DNA of 64,000 bases, from positions 3,224,001-3,288,000 of the forward strand of contig JAPTOF010000017.1 of NCBI GenBank assembly GCA_028554755.1, in the 5' to 3' direction. Below, one piece after another: positions 12,901 through 23,700 of the stretch. Position numbers and translations under genes: made by a program. Each line of letters begins with the position of its first letter. Within the stretch, counting starts at the first letter, position 1. The notes under the pieces are model-generated. The model had not been told where the DNA came from and searched no databases. It saw only the letters and a list, made by a program, of their open reading frames with translations. The DNA is from Cordia subcordata. Lineage: Eukaryota > Streptophyta > Magnoliopsida > Boraginales > Cordiaceae.

Positions 12901-14950
12901 CCAACATGTATCCAGAAAATAATGATCATAAGTTGATTATTAAGCATAAAATTGATTCTAATTGAGGAATCAGTATGACAAAATTTCTACAATTAACCAA
13001 AGCAGAGGGCTTCAAAGAAAAGAATCTCAACTTTAGTTTTGAACTTCAAAGTGTAGCAATTTTTTCATTTTGTTGATCTTACTAATTCAGCATGATATTT
13101 GGCCCAGAAACTGCCAAGGGTTTAAATGAGGTCCACAAATAGAGTAAAGTAGAATCCTAGATGTTTCCATAAATTGAAGTAACTACCAAACATGAGGGAT
13201 ATAAGGTTTAGAACATGAATGAAAACAAAATTGGGAAAAAACATGTATTAGAAACAAGTAGGTATACAATGAAAAGACCACTCATACTGCAATCATATTT
13301 CTTCTTGATGGTTGCCAAACAGCCTTTCAACATCATAGTAGGTCCTAGCCTGCTCAGTATATTACTTCCTACATATTGTTGGGCTTTCCTATTTAGTCGA
13401 GTTTTGATTAAAAAGAGAAAAGGAAAAAGGAAAAAAATCCGACATATACAACTATCTCCCCAGTTAATTTGACAATAGCATTCATATTGCATTAAAGATA
13501 CTTTATCAATGTGTTTGGAATTAAAAAATTCCATTAAATTTTGTAAAATTCATTTGCAAATCTAATTTTTTATATTTGGTAGCATTTTTCTCAAATATAG
13601 AATTCATTTTTTTAAAATATGGAATTCAAGATTCCATGACAGCCAAGTCTACAAAAAATCTTAAAAACAAAAATATCCTTATAAAATATAACATATTACA
13701 ATATTATCCTTTTTCATATGCCTTTTCTGTGAGCTCTAATATGATTGTAAACAAAGAAAGCAAAAGTCCACACCAGCCACAGTACTCTTGGCTCAATCTA
13801 GGTACGATTTTAAGTAGTTTATTATCATGTTTAATCTAAAGCCAATAAAATAATTACAACGTATTTAAGTAGAATAACATATTAATTCTAATTCTACATG
13901 TGTTCCTAACACAATTTAAATTTACAAATGAACGGCATTAAAAATGACAAAGATTTAAAACTGTTTTATAATTCCAATCTATGGAATTCATTTGAGAAAA
14001 TAAATCCTCATGGAATTCATTTATAATGAAATAAATTCCAAACCACAAGTCTTTCCAAACACTGTCTATATTAATGAACCTCAGTAACCTTGCTCATTAT
14101 CCATCTCTTTTTCTTACCTTTCTTACTCTGATAAAAATATCATCATTTCTTTCCTCTTTTCCTTCCTTTTCTTCTCCCTGATATCCACGTTAGATTACCT
14201 AATAGATTTGTCATTGAGTTCTTTTTTCCCAGCTTACAAAAAAAAAAAAAAAAAGGTGGTTTGGCTAGTGTGGAACAAAAAATTATTCTTCCTTAATTTA
14301 ACTGTTTACCCCTGAAGCATGATCCAACAACAGAAGATAGACAAGTCAGCATGAGAAAGGAAAGAGAAATGTAGAAAAGGCTAATGTCAGCACCACAGCA
14401 TTCAAATCAGCCAAAGAAATTCTCAACTACTGCGGCAGAACCTCATTATGTATATACACAATAACACAATGAACCCTAGTGACAATAATATAGCCCTGGG
14501 ATTACAGACACCATCAGCAAAGAATAACTAAAAGTGCTGCGTAACAAGATACTCCTAACATTTCAATAAGGAGCATCGTATTCAAGAAGATTCAAGTTTT
14601 GAAATCCACGACCCAAAGACACAATTCCAAGTCTTTGAAATTGCTAACGGATTTGCAGAATTGACATGAATGTATTTCTCTTTTATTCAAGATATAAGCA
14701 GAAGACACATTCATCATAAAAATGTTCACAATGTGAAAGCATTAAGTAACTAAGTAAAAGCACATTAGTTCATACGTATACTAGAAAGGATAACTAAATA
14801 AGGCACATTAGTAAACATTTCAAATAAAAAGGATAGGATTTTTTATCCTCACCCTTTATAAACATCCCCAAAAGAACCTCTTCCAATGAGCTCCAAATCA
14901 CTAAACCTCCCGCCAGAGGCCTCGATAAGCGCTGCAGCATCTGCCATCAT
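3302..14950 (-). CDS. Ste20-type protein kinase, GCK-III/MST3-like (exons 1-7, 5' part of gene)
   Basis: A germinal-centre-kinase-type Ser/Thr kinase. Exons on the minus strand are 14950-14853, 9216-9160, 5146-5119, 5034-4912, 3976-3865, 3531-3494 and 3355-3302. All have GT donors and AG acceptors and the frame carries across every junction, giving 170 residues. Visible motifs are the glycine loop GRGSFGDV (23-30), the VAIK lysine (K45), the helix-C Glu in DIQQEI (E62), the hinge MEYMAGG, the HRD loop IHRDIK (D137) and DFG (155-157). The next expected part (activation loop, APE, C-lobe and tail) lies beyond base 1. The start is the first of two adjacent ATGs; the second would remove one residue. 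All catalytic residues in view are intact, so the gene looks functional. Homologues act in stress, growth and polarity signalling. The subfamily is assigned from remembered MST3-like plant kinases. Introns 1, 2 and 7 are large; 1 and 7 hold retrotransposons. Confidence 0.93.
3356..5118 (-). other. introns 3-6 of the kinase gene
   Basis: The four introns between exons 3 and 7 are 5118-5035, 4911-3977, 3864-3532 and 3493-3356. No RNA gene or mobile element was recognised in them. Open frames on either strand here are exon read-through or chance. Confidence 0.75.
6847..7120. repeat. diverged MITE copy (GGNCCNTTTGGANTG family)
   Basis: The left end (aaggtccatttggactgac) and right end (ccaattcaaaaaagcc) match the termini and the internal 'cttctcaaaaaag ... 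ttttcaaaag' blocks of the copies at 17266-17506, 45211-47315 and 58504-58739. It is heavily diverged and no target duplication was seen. Confidence 0.5.
9112..9133. repeat. (AT)n microsatellite beside the exon 2 splice donor
   Basis: A run of alternating A and T follows an A run and ends 26 bases from the exon 2 donor (9159-9158 on the minus strand). It lies inside intron 2 and is likely length-polymorphic. Confidence 0.85.
9217..9881 (-). other. intron 1 of the kinase gene, part between exon 2 and Copia-B
   Basis: Intronic sequence with no recognised element apart from an AG-rich tract near 9610-9660. The chance frame at 9587-9853 has no support. Confidence 0.6.
9887..10098 (-). repeat. 3' LTR of Copia-B
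   Basis: On the minus strand it runs from TGATAAGG to GTTTTCA, with an (AG)n/(CT)n run at its end and a TATAAATA box near 9980. It aligns along its whole length with 12374-12575. By eye about 15 substitutions separate the copies outside the (AG)n run, plus small indels. Confidence 0.95.
10198..12190 (-). pseudogene. copia polyprotein remnant (integrase C-terminus, RT, RNase H)
   Basis: Read on the minus strand. The integrase C-terminal CVFLGY block is near 12160-12190, followed by a Ser/Pro-rich linker (12083-11754). RT occupies 11654-10890, with GSKWVFKIKKNADG, YKATLVAKGYSQ, LDVSSAFLHG and GLKQAPRAWY. The catalytic box near 11010 reads YVDY instead of YVDD, losing the second metal-binding Asp. 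The late RT part is at 10936-10496 (KDLGQLSYFLGLEV, TRPDLQFAI). RNase H follows to 10198 (SWCSKKQPTVARS, HCDN, KYIEIDYHFVRE). Frameshifts break it into at least four pieces. It can no longer encode a working enzyme. Confidence 0.9.
12359..12373 (-). promoter_or_regulatory. primer-binding site of Copia-B
   Basis: The minus strand reads TGGTATGAGAGCAGG directly after the LTR. It is one base off the usual initiator-Met tRNA match TGGTATCAGAGC over the first 12 positions. It fixes the element's orientation. Confidence 0.85.
12374..12575 (-). repeat. 5' LTR of Copia-B
   Basis: Partner of 9887-10098. The terminal CA on the minus strand has decayed to CG at 12374-12375. It ends next to the ACCCA duplication at 12576-12580. 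Confidence 0.93.
12581..14852 (-). other. intron 1 of the kinase gene, part between exon 1 and Copia-B
   Basis: Noncoding, AT-rich. It contains the foldback repeat at 13511-14062 and an A run near 14238. No other element or gene was recognised. Confidence 0.65.
13511..14062. repeat. MITE-like foldback repeat in intron 1
   Basis: The left end gtgttttgga-type sequence (gtgtttggaa at 13511) and the right end ttccaaacac (14053-14062) are inverted matches. Internal 'ggaattc/gaattcc' words recur in opposite orientation. No clear target duplication was found, so the boundaries are approximate. Confidence 0.5.
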
Positions 14951-15665
14951 TACTCCTCTTCTCTATCAAAACACATAATAAACATCAACACTCCACATGC
15001 TCAAAATCGCTTCAAAAATTCGCGAACTAATCGACACTTTCTCTACCGAAACCCGGATCTAAAACAGCACCAGCAAGTCAGGAAACCAATAATCAGCACT
15101 TTAATCAACATCCACATAACAAAATGATTAGATTGCAAAAATGGATATCTGTATCGAGATCTAAGCATCTTAAAAAAACCACAATGTGGGAAAGCTTTTC
15201 TGGCTCGCAAATACACAATGAAAATAACTCGTTAGGTGAAGTGGGCATCTGCTAAAGTGACAGCCTAACAAATTCTCGACTAAATTTTTTGTCATTTTCA
15301 CACCATATCAAAAATTCAGTAACTTTAAAAACATGGCCAAAACATTTTTTATATCAATCTTCTTGTGGGGTTATATATGAATCTGACCCTTTTCTCAAAC
15401 ACCACGCATAACGAGAACCCGTATAATGCATCTGAAACCTCAAAAGTTTATTCAGTTCAACATGGATTTTGTAGTAAATTAAACACATGAAAATGGGTAA
15501 AAATTACCTGCAAAATTCGGTCTTTATATCTTCAATTTGTGTGTGTGTGTGTGTTTGGTTGTGGGGGGGGGGGGGGTGTTAATATGAAATGTGTAGAGAA
15601 AAAGAAGAAGAATTTTGCAGTCCCCTCTCTCCGTGATCAGTTGCAGGCAGGAAGGAATCGAGAAG
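14951..15665 (-). promoter_or_regulatory. 5'UTR exon, 5'UTR intron and promoter-proximal part of the kinase gene
   Basis: On the minus strand, CAG|GTAATT at 15508/15507 is a good donor that would end a leader exon running from about 15.66 kb. A matching acceptor (GATAG|AG at 14964-14963) lies 12 bases before the ATG. The inferred leader exon contains a (GT)n run near 15538-15554 and a 14-base G run at 15563-15576, read as poly-C in the transcript. AT-rich TATA-like sequence lies at about 15675-15740. The exon and intron are inferred; a cDNA would settle them. Confidence 0.55.
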
Positions 15666-15910
15666 AAGTATAATTGGTAGTTTATGTATTATACATATTT
15701 TAATATATATATATATAATATATAATATTAAGTATATATAATTTATAATTTATGTGTATTTTGTTGGTTTTGTTTGTAATATTTGCTTTGTGTACCATTT
15801 ATAGAGAGCTGGACCGAGTGACATGAACCGGCATTTGAGGACCCGGTCGGCTTTAAGTCCAACCTTACGGCTGTATAACGTACAATTCCATTTTGTTTTT
15901 TATTTTTTTA

Positions 15911-16140
15911 ATTGGTGAAGGTAGAACAAATCTTTTTTGTTCTGCGGGGCAGGTAAAACAGATAATTTGGTATCATTATTGTTGTATTTTTTTACTTTTG
16001 TTAACCAAAATTCAAAAATTAGGTCATTTTTTCTTTTTATTGGTGAAGATAAAACAGTTTTTTTTTTTTTTGCGGGGCAGGTAAAACAGAGAATTTGGTA
16101 TCATTATTGTTGTGTTTTTACTTATTTTTGTTTTCATTTT
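15911..16140. repeat. tandem duplication, unit about 128 bp
   Basis: The block beginning attggtgaag at 15911 recurs at 16039. Both copies carry tgcggggcaggtaaaacag and ggtatcattattgttg in the same order. It lies upstream of the kinase gene's probable promoter. Confidence 0.85.
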
Positions 16141-16331
16141 TAAAAAAAATAAAAACTAAAAGCCTACTTTTACAATTTTGGAAAACAAGAAAAAGTTCCC
16201 ATGTTGTAAGAGTAGGTTTTCAAAATTTTTTCTTTACTTTGATAGAAACACTTATTAGGATTATTTTTAAAAATTAAAATAAATTATTTAAATTATTTTT
16301 GAAAAATAAATTATTAAAACTAAAACTAGTT
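16141..16331. other. AT-rich spacer
   Basis: Low-complexity A/T sequence (ttaaaattattttt words) without a recognisable gene. The same composition continues on the other side of the Mutator-like element (16816-17060). Confidence 0.6.
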
Positions 16332-16805
16332 GGGTAAATTACTAAAGAGTCCTATGGTCCATCAAAAGTGTATTGTGCTCCCTTATGATCTAAAAAATTT
16401 GCATAAAATACGCCTAATAGTCTATTAAAAGTGCATTGAACCTCCTTACTATTAAAAATTCCGTTATCTTTAATTATAATTACATTTCGCGTGCATAAAT
16501 TGATGTTGTGGGACTATTTCTATCCGGATTAGTTTTATTGGTTCAAAACTACCCTTCCCTTCCTACAAAAATTCCCATGACATGCAATTTTGAACTAACA
16601 ACAATTAATCTGGATAGAAAAGATTCTTACTCCGTGCAATTTGGGCGCTTACAATGCAATTATAGTTAAAGAAAACAGATTCTTTAATGTTATGAGGTTA
16701 GATGCACTTCTAATGGACCATAGGAAGATTATAAAGGACTTTTTAAATTGAAGGACGACGCGATGTACTTTTGATAAACCACAATGGGGTCTATAGCAAT
16801 TTATC
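16332..16805. mobile_element. Mutator-like foldback element, 474 bp
   Basis: It starts gggtaaattactaaag and ends with its inverted counterpart (gataaattgctatag when reverse-complemented). The two halves pair along almost the whole length; for example 'tttctatccggatta' faces its complement. A 10-bp perfect duplication, aaaactagtt, flanks it (16322-16331 and 16806-16815), in the size range of Mutator-like elements. It has no coding capacity. Confidence 0.9.
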
Positions 16806-16815
16806 AAAACTAGTT

Positions 16816-17266
16816 TTTAAAAGTATTTTTGAAAGAATTAAAATTATTTTTAAAATATTTTCAACAAAATAAAATTATTTCTAAAATTGAAAATTTCATT
16901 GAAAGTAAAATTATTTTTATAGAGTAATTTTAAAAATTAAAATTAACTTGTAAAAATTAATTTCTTAAAAAATTATTTAAAGAATAATTTTAATAAAAAT
17001 TACTTTTAAAAGTTCAAAAAAATAAAATTTTTAAAAAAATTAAAATTTTGAAAACTTTAATAAATATAAGATAATACAAATAACTTTTTTTTATTCTTGT
17101 GTACAAATTATACAATTAATTTTTTGTTTATGTATTTAGTTTACATTTAGGAAATTTTGGTAACATATATTTCGCGAGTCCTTATGTTGTTTGTCTTTGA
17201 TTTGATTTCTTAAATTAAAATTGAATCCCAATCAAATCCAAGACTCGTTTCCGGAAGTCGAGCTTA
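16816..17266. other. AT-rich low-complexity spacer
   Basis: Mostly (A/T)n words such as aaaattatttttaaa up to about 17060, then unremarkable sequence. No gene seen. Confidence 0.6.
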
Positions 17267-17506
17267 GGGCCTATTTGGTTGGTTTTTCCTTTTAGGAAAA
17301 AATACTTTTTTTAAAGAAAAATTACATTCTTTTACAATAAGTATTTGACTTGACTGCTAAAAAAGTTAAAACTCTAAAAAGAAAAGGAAAAAAAGCTCAA
17401 ATATAATTTTTTTACAGAAGAATATTTTTGGCTTCTTAAAAAAATACTTTTTTTCAAAAGTTGTTGAAAAAATATTTTTAAAAAAAGTCAATCAAAATGA
17501 GTCCTA
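17266..17506. mobile_element. MITE copy of the GGGCCTNTTTGGNTTGG family
   Basis: The left end tagggcctatttggttgg and the right end (taggactcattttgattgac on the complement) form imperfect terminal inverted repeats. It shares its internal block order with 45211-47315 and 58504-58739. About 240 bp, noncoding. Confidence 0.65.
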
Positions 17507-17658
17507 AAAGGCTTGTTTAGTACAATTAGCTGTTAGGGTAATTGATAGCTATTATAATTTGGTCTTGTTTAAAAACAGTGTTTCTATTAGCATTTTGTGT
17601 TTTGAGTTGGCCATCAAAACACTACCTCCTCCAATTTTTGTTGATAACTAAAATAATG

Positions 17659-18041
17659 TGATTCTATAAAGAACCAAATAAACTCTTTCTAAGCTTGGTC
17701 CGATGGATTCAACCTGCAAAATAGAAGGAACTAGGCACCGGTGTGATACCAGTCAAAGAACCTCCGATGATTAAGTTAGTATTTTTTGTTTAAAAGGGTA
17801 AGTTTTAGGAAGTGAGTAAGTAGGAATGAATGAGTTACCTTATTTAGTACCAAGGGGTCTTATTTATAGTTTCGGGAGGAGGGAGTAAGACACGTGTCAC
17901 CTTTGCCATGTTCTTACAACTGATTGTTGGGCCCTGTGGACCTAATCGGGGATTGTTTATGAGTAGTTGGTCAACTCCATTCAGAGATGATATTATTAGG
18001 AAAATCCTTATAAAATCAAGGTGTTGCCCGATCCCGTATCA
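17659..18041 (-). repeat. 3' LTR of Tat-1
   Basis: On the minus strand it runs TGATACGGGATCGG ... AGAATCA. A TATAAATAAGACCCC box lies near 17865-17880, and the polypurine tract AATGGGGGTTAA (18042-18055) abuts its start. It aligns end to end with 36665-37041. Confidence 0.92.
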
Positions 18042-18312
18042 TTAACCCCCATTTGGAGACGTGCCGTGTTGGGATGTTGCTAAATGTTTCCCGATAATCT
18101 AGTCTCATACTTAGTCATTTTCTGGGCTTCTAACACGTGTTAGTGAGCCATCTTGTTTCCCCACACACGTGTGGGCTACATAGACCAGTGTGCCTGTTCT
18201 GTAATAATGGCGTTTCTTTGAAACACGCGATAGAGCTGCCACCAAAGATATGACCCTTCGCCTAATCGGCATTTTGCCACCCTTTTTTAAAATACAAATG
18301 TCTTTATTTTGG

Positions 18313-18535
18313 AATATAAATACGTTTTTCCTCCTTTTTGTTTCATTTTCTGCCCTCTAGATTTTTTCTGTTCAGAAACTTCTCTCTATTTCTCCAGAGT
18401 TTTTCTATTGCTTTCTTGCCTTGCTTCCCAAGATCTACACATATTTGTTGTTAAAGACATCTTCGGTTTCTCATCTGCTCCATTCATCTTCTTTGTTTTA
18501 AGGCTCCATAGACACTTCTCTCTCACACAGGTACG
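18313..18535 (+). promoter_or_regulatory. antisense promoter and leader of the Tat-1 aORF
   Basis: An aatataaatacg TATA-like box at 18312-18324 is followed by pyrimidine-rich sequence, with a CACACAG|GTACGC donor-like site at about 18530. The same TATA-plus-TCCTTTTT arrangement occurs in Tat-2 at 33304-33345 (minus). Both copies place it between the polypurine tract and the aORF, which supports a conserved function. Transcription itself is inferred. Confidence 0.55.
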
Positions 18536-18647
18536 CTTTCTCCCTAACCCGTCATCCTCTCATTCTTAATCATTCTTCTTATCCAATGTCATCTTTTGTG
18601 TACCTATTTTTTCCCTTTTGCTTTCTTTGCTCTTGCTTACTCGATTG

Positions 18648-19357
18648 ATGTTGGTGTCCCCTAATCTTCCTAGAAATAACAAGAACAACCCCTTGTCGTT
18701 AGTATCTAATTTCAACGACCATAGGGCTAGGGTTTTTTAGGATTTTCGTGTATTTTTTACAATCTAAGGAGTGTTAACTCTACTAGCCCTACTAGTCCCA
18801 CTACCTTTGAAGAGGTCTTAGCTTTAGGTTTTGGCGAAGACTTTCTCCTAGATTCACCTAGTGAGAGATTTTCTCTGACAAGTCATTTATTTGCCATGGA
18901 TTTTAACCGTAACACCATGCCTGGGAATGCATTTGAGGATTTAGAATTTCCTAATCCCGAGAATTAGGTGTCGAAATGGGCGACATGGCCCAGAACAATG
19001 ATTCTGATGACCTTCCTATCATGGGCGAAAATCATCAGTAAGGGGAAGAGAAAGCAGGAACGTTCGATTGTGAAGAGCCTGATGACAACACTAGGGTCCC
19101 TGCCGAAGAAGAGGGCTTAGGAGATAGAGAGGTTTTAATGGAAGAAGCCCCAATGTCGGCGGAGAGTGAGGCCCCTTTCAACACCTCAATGGGAGAACCA
19201 ATACCGAATCCAAGCATTTCGGTTAACATCAAACTTTGTCGGGGTATGCCCGATAATTATGTTGCCAGGCTGCCGAATCCTGGAGAATATGCCTATTCAG
19301 TGGAGAAATGTGAGATTGCATTCTATAAAGACATCTTTGCCATGGGCCTAAGATTGT
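18648..19357 (+). pseudogene. antisense ORF (aORF) of Tat-1, truncated by the Athila LTR
   Basis: Runs antisense to Tat-1, between its 3' LTR and pol. An ATG at 18648 begins a region that aligns in pieces with the Tat-2 aORF. Shared motifs are LALGFGEDFLLDSPSERF (near 18810-18870), an acidic stretch, and ARLPNPGEYAYSVEKCEIAF (about 19265-19325). Stops (e.g. at 18966) and a frameshift interrupt it. Reading stops abruptly at LRL where the Athila LTR begins (19358). Antisense ORFs of this kind are known in the Tat lineage and have no established function. The product is annotated in some plant genomes only as a putative transposon protein. Confidence 0.75.
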
Positions 19358-20776
19358 TAATAAGCATCGAAACCAGCAAAAATAAATTCGTATCTCTTAC
19401 CTAGCAAATTTAATTCTAGCACGTGGTGAGAAAGGGTTGAGTTTACAAGGATTGGAGAATTTAGAATATGCTAATTATGTCAAGTAGATTAATCAAACAA
19501 GATGCAGTAGAAAAGGGGATTTTTAATGTGAAAAATTAAATTAAATAAAACTGTCCAGCACACTGGACCACTAAGTGTGGACACGCAGCTGGGCAGAAAA
19601 TAGAAAAACGTAAATAACAATAAAAGTAAAGCCATGGATGCGATCTAGACCTAAATAAATGCTGGAAAATTAGTAGTAAATGAGAAATCAATGGGAATTA
19701 AGCATAGCCTTAGGTTTAATCTCAGTTTTGGTCAACAAATCCGATCCTAAATGCAAAGGCAACTTCCACCTATTTTGATAAATCAGTTATGGTCATTGGC
19801 ATGGCCTAACAACCTCATCTTTCCTTACAGTCTTGATAATGGTTTAAACCCTCTACAATTTTCCCCTTCATTACCTTACCTATTAGATGGTTTAATCCCC
19901 GGAGATACCCGCATGGTCTATCTAATGGCAGCATTAGGTTCTAAAAAGAGTTGATTCTAAAAGTCGATTCTTTTGCGGCAATCACTAAGTTAGGTTGTGT
20001 GTTTACACAGAAGACCTGGTTACTATTATTCTTAGATTAATTCATTTAATCTATTTGTCTACCTATCTTCAAGTAGTTGAATAATTAGGCCCTAATTAAA
20101 CAATCACAAGACAATATTAGTTCTTAAACCAGTAAACACACAAATACCAAAATAAGAGTGAAAAGATACAATCAGTTAGATCTCATGGAATTTTCTAGAA
20201 TCAAAATCTGGATTAACCCTTGGCTAAAAAGAAAATTAGAACTCCATAAGCATGAAGATGGCACCTTAGAGCAATAAAAGTCTGCTGGAAAAGTATTTTT
20301 TGAATAAAGTCTAGATATCCTATGAAATAATCGCAGGAAAATATAAAGAAGAAATTCCTAACTAGAGTCGTTATCGAATAAGGAAACCTTTTAGAGCTAA
20401 GGAAAATAGAAAAGTAAAAATCCTTAATTAAAATTCTTAATGAAATAAAAGTCTTCTAGAATTAATCTCCTTCTTTTCTAAAATATGACAAGTCTTTAAT
20501 GCAAATCCTTTCCAAAAGTGCTGCAAAAATATTTCCAATTTGGGTCAAAGCTTGGTCAATCCTAAGTAAGAATTGTATGATTTTTTCAAAGTGGCAGAGT
20601 CAATTTTATTAACTATAAACACATCCAAAAGGCCTTTGAATCTATATATAATACATCCAAATCTTTTTTCCAAGCATAAACATGTAAAAACACATCAAAA
20701 ACATCAACTAAGGAGCATCCAATTTGAGAATTCAGCAAAATTAACTATGAATTAAAGGTTTATTTAGGACTCATCA
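19358..20776 (-). repeat. 3' LTR of the Athila-like element
   Basis: The LTR starts TGATGAGTCC at 20776 (minus) directly after the polypurine tract and ends at 19358. Its last 270 bp align with 26950-27222, including the gggcagaaaatagaaaaa and gcatcgaaacca blocks. The length suits Athila LTRs (1.2-1.8 kb). Confidence 0.85.
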
Positions 20777-23700
20777 AATTCTCCCATACTTAGACCATTT
20801 TTACTCTCAAGCATGAAAACAGTTAAGAATATAGAGTACACATGCAAGATTGACTATTGACCAAAATGTTGTTTTGCAAAGATCAAATGGTAGCTTTTCA
20901 AACAAGGAACAAGCCTATTCATGAAATCAAGAAACCTTTAACAAACATAAAATCAATGTTCCTGCCTTTTCTTTTCAAAACCAATAGCTCGTTTCATAAA
21001 GAACACATTACCAAACATATTTAAAACATGCATAATCAAGATTTTACTTCACAATTCAACTTCAACTAACTAGAGATTTTAACAATCAACCATCTTTTAA
21101 CTTATATCATCATTCACCACAACTATAAATCTATTAAAAACCTTATTCTCAATACAAGCTATTCAACCACAATTACAAGCATGCTGCATCAAACAAACAT
21201 TCTAAAAATGCTTCCACAATACACAAACCAGACTACTTTCTTTCTCATCAATCATGCAATGCTTCAACCTTTCAATACAAAAAACTTTAGACTATAAAAA
21301 CTTTTGTAACACTTCTATCAGCAAGACTTGACTCAACCAAAAAGCTTTCAAAAACCTAACTTTTCAGCAAAAGAATTCCCCCAAAAACAAACATGCTCAT
21401 AGCTAGTATTTACCAAAAGGAATCCCTCTGGAAATTTCCACCAAGCTTTAAAATAACTGAACCTCTTCACAAAGCAAACCATAGGCACATAAACTTTCAA
21501 AAGTCATTCCACCACAACTCAAAGAAATGCGAGAAGGAACACAAAGATAAGTCAGTTTCTAGCAAGACATAACAAGTACCACCACACGTATAAGTTATCC
21601 TGATGGCGCCTAAATACTATGTAAATGAACCTCGCACTGGTTAAAGCACACACAAAAGATAAAAGCCAAGTATGATTATGCCAATGCAAAGAAGAAAAGT
21701 CAAAAGCACTCGCCGCGATGTGCAATTTTCCTTTAACAAAATAAGTTTATGCCTAGGCCCGGCTGCCAGAAGGCTAGATCACTTTAACTACCATCAATCA
21801 CTTTCACACATAACTTACATGGCTTGCCTAGAATGTCACTCAACCTTTTTATGCGACAACAAACATTTGATATTGAATGCCCCCGGTTACTCAGTTAGTC
21901 ATAATTCTAGGTGGCTACTAGCTCTACTGATGGTCTTTTTTTTTTGAAGACCAGTGGAGTAAGACGACGCTTATTTAATTTAATTTCATTCATGCACCTT
22001 TTTTTCACAATTTGATCAACAACATTACAACAATTGTAGAAGTGACCTTAACCCCAACGTAACTTTTCTTGGCACGCACTTTTCGTAATTTTACTACAAA
22101 AATAAATCAAGACAAGTACCCATCAAACTCAAACTAAGCATTGGCCTCCAATTTAAGCGCATGCACATTTTTAAGCCCAAGTTAAGATTAAGCAAAGTTC
22201 AAGCACGTCGTGTTCAAAGTAACTACCAAGGAACTAAATACAATGAGGGTGGATTTACCGCATGTACCAACTTACTGTTGCAACCAAACAAGTTTCCCAA
22301 GCATAGGGATTAGACTTTTTCTAAGAGAGATGCCTTTTTCACAAAGAAGAAAGTTGAGCAAAAAAAAAAAATGATTTGACAAAAGAGCTTTCAAAGACTT
22401 ACTAGTTGACTCTTAGAAACTTAAAGAAACACAAAACCAAAGACATTAATGGACTCGAAAAGAAACATTTTTTTACAAAACACTTGACCAAAATTTTTTT
22501 TGTCATTTTTCTGGTTTTTATCTTTTTTTTTTCATGAAGACTCAAGAAGACTCAAGAAATACAAAACAAAACACATATATTCACAAGACTTGATGCACCA
22601 CGTTAAAAACACATCTATGCATAAAAAAATTCTCAAAATAAAGGACTAAAATGAAGCTTTCCTCTCACACGCTTATCACACACATTGTCCTCAATGTATA
22701 AAGAAAAGAAAAAACAAACTAAAAGAGAGATAAAACAAAGTTAAGAAAAAAGAAAAAAACAAAAGGACTTCCTTTAAAAGAGGTGGTGGAACTGGCTATC
22801 ATTTATTCGACTAGGGCTATGGTACTCAACAAGATTCATCAATTTTTGAGCTTTGACCTACATAAACAAAGAAGCATACCTTCCTCCCCTTTTGGATTAA
22901 ATCAAATCATGAATCAAATCAATTCTCATCTCAAAAATTTTCTAGAAGCTATGCAAGTATTCATCAAAGATTTTTTTTTCATCTAACCTTAATTATTTAT
23001 AGGCCAAAATAGCACCCAAATCTTTGAAAATAAATCTGCCCGGGGTGTTGAAAATGTATTTTTCATGATAAACATGCCTAATTCTTGCATAAAACTTCTA
23101 AGAAAATTCATAGTAATCATAATATACAATCTCTAAGTAGGAAATCCTACCAAAATTGCTGCAAAGGCCATCAACCACATTCTTAAAACACAAAAAGTTC
23201 CAAAATCTCAACATGTAAAAATTTTCAAGAATGTAAAGGATCGAGAAATATCTCTTTTGTAGCACCAAATCTAAAAAACAAAGTAGCATACTTCACAAAA
23301 ATCAAAATCTGGAGTATGCGAGGTTGGGTACCTTGAGTCCAGGACCTACCATGTGAAGGAGTGAATTGAGGAGACTTTAGGGAACTGTGGGGGGTCCAGG
23401 CTGCATGTCGCCATCTTTGGTCAGCCGCCAGTGTTTTCGTTTTACCATGGAGGGTCACGAGTGGGTGGGGTTTAGAGTAGGGGGTTGGGTATATTGCGTA
23501 AGGTGCTTGGAAAGGTGTTTTGAGATGGCATTGGAAAGTGTATGACCAGTGTGCAGATGGTGGTGCCGATAGTGGCAAGTTGGTGGCGTCGCCAATGGTG
23601 GCAAGGTGATAGTGGGTCAGATTTTCACCTTGTTCCTTTGGCTATTAGTGGATAGTATAGTGTTTTCTTGGCTTGCTTTTCTTTCCCATTTGTTTTTGTG

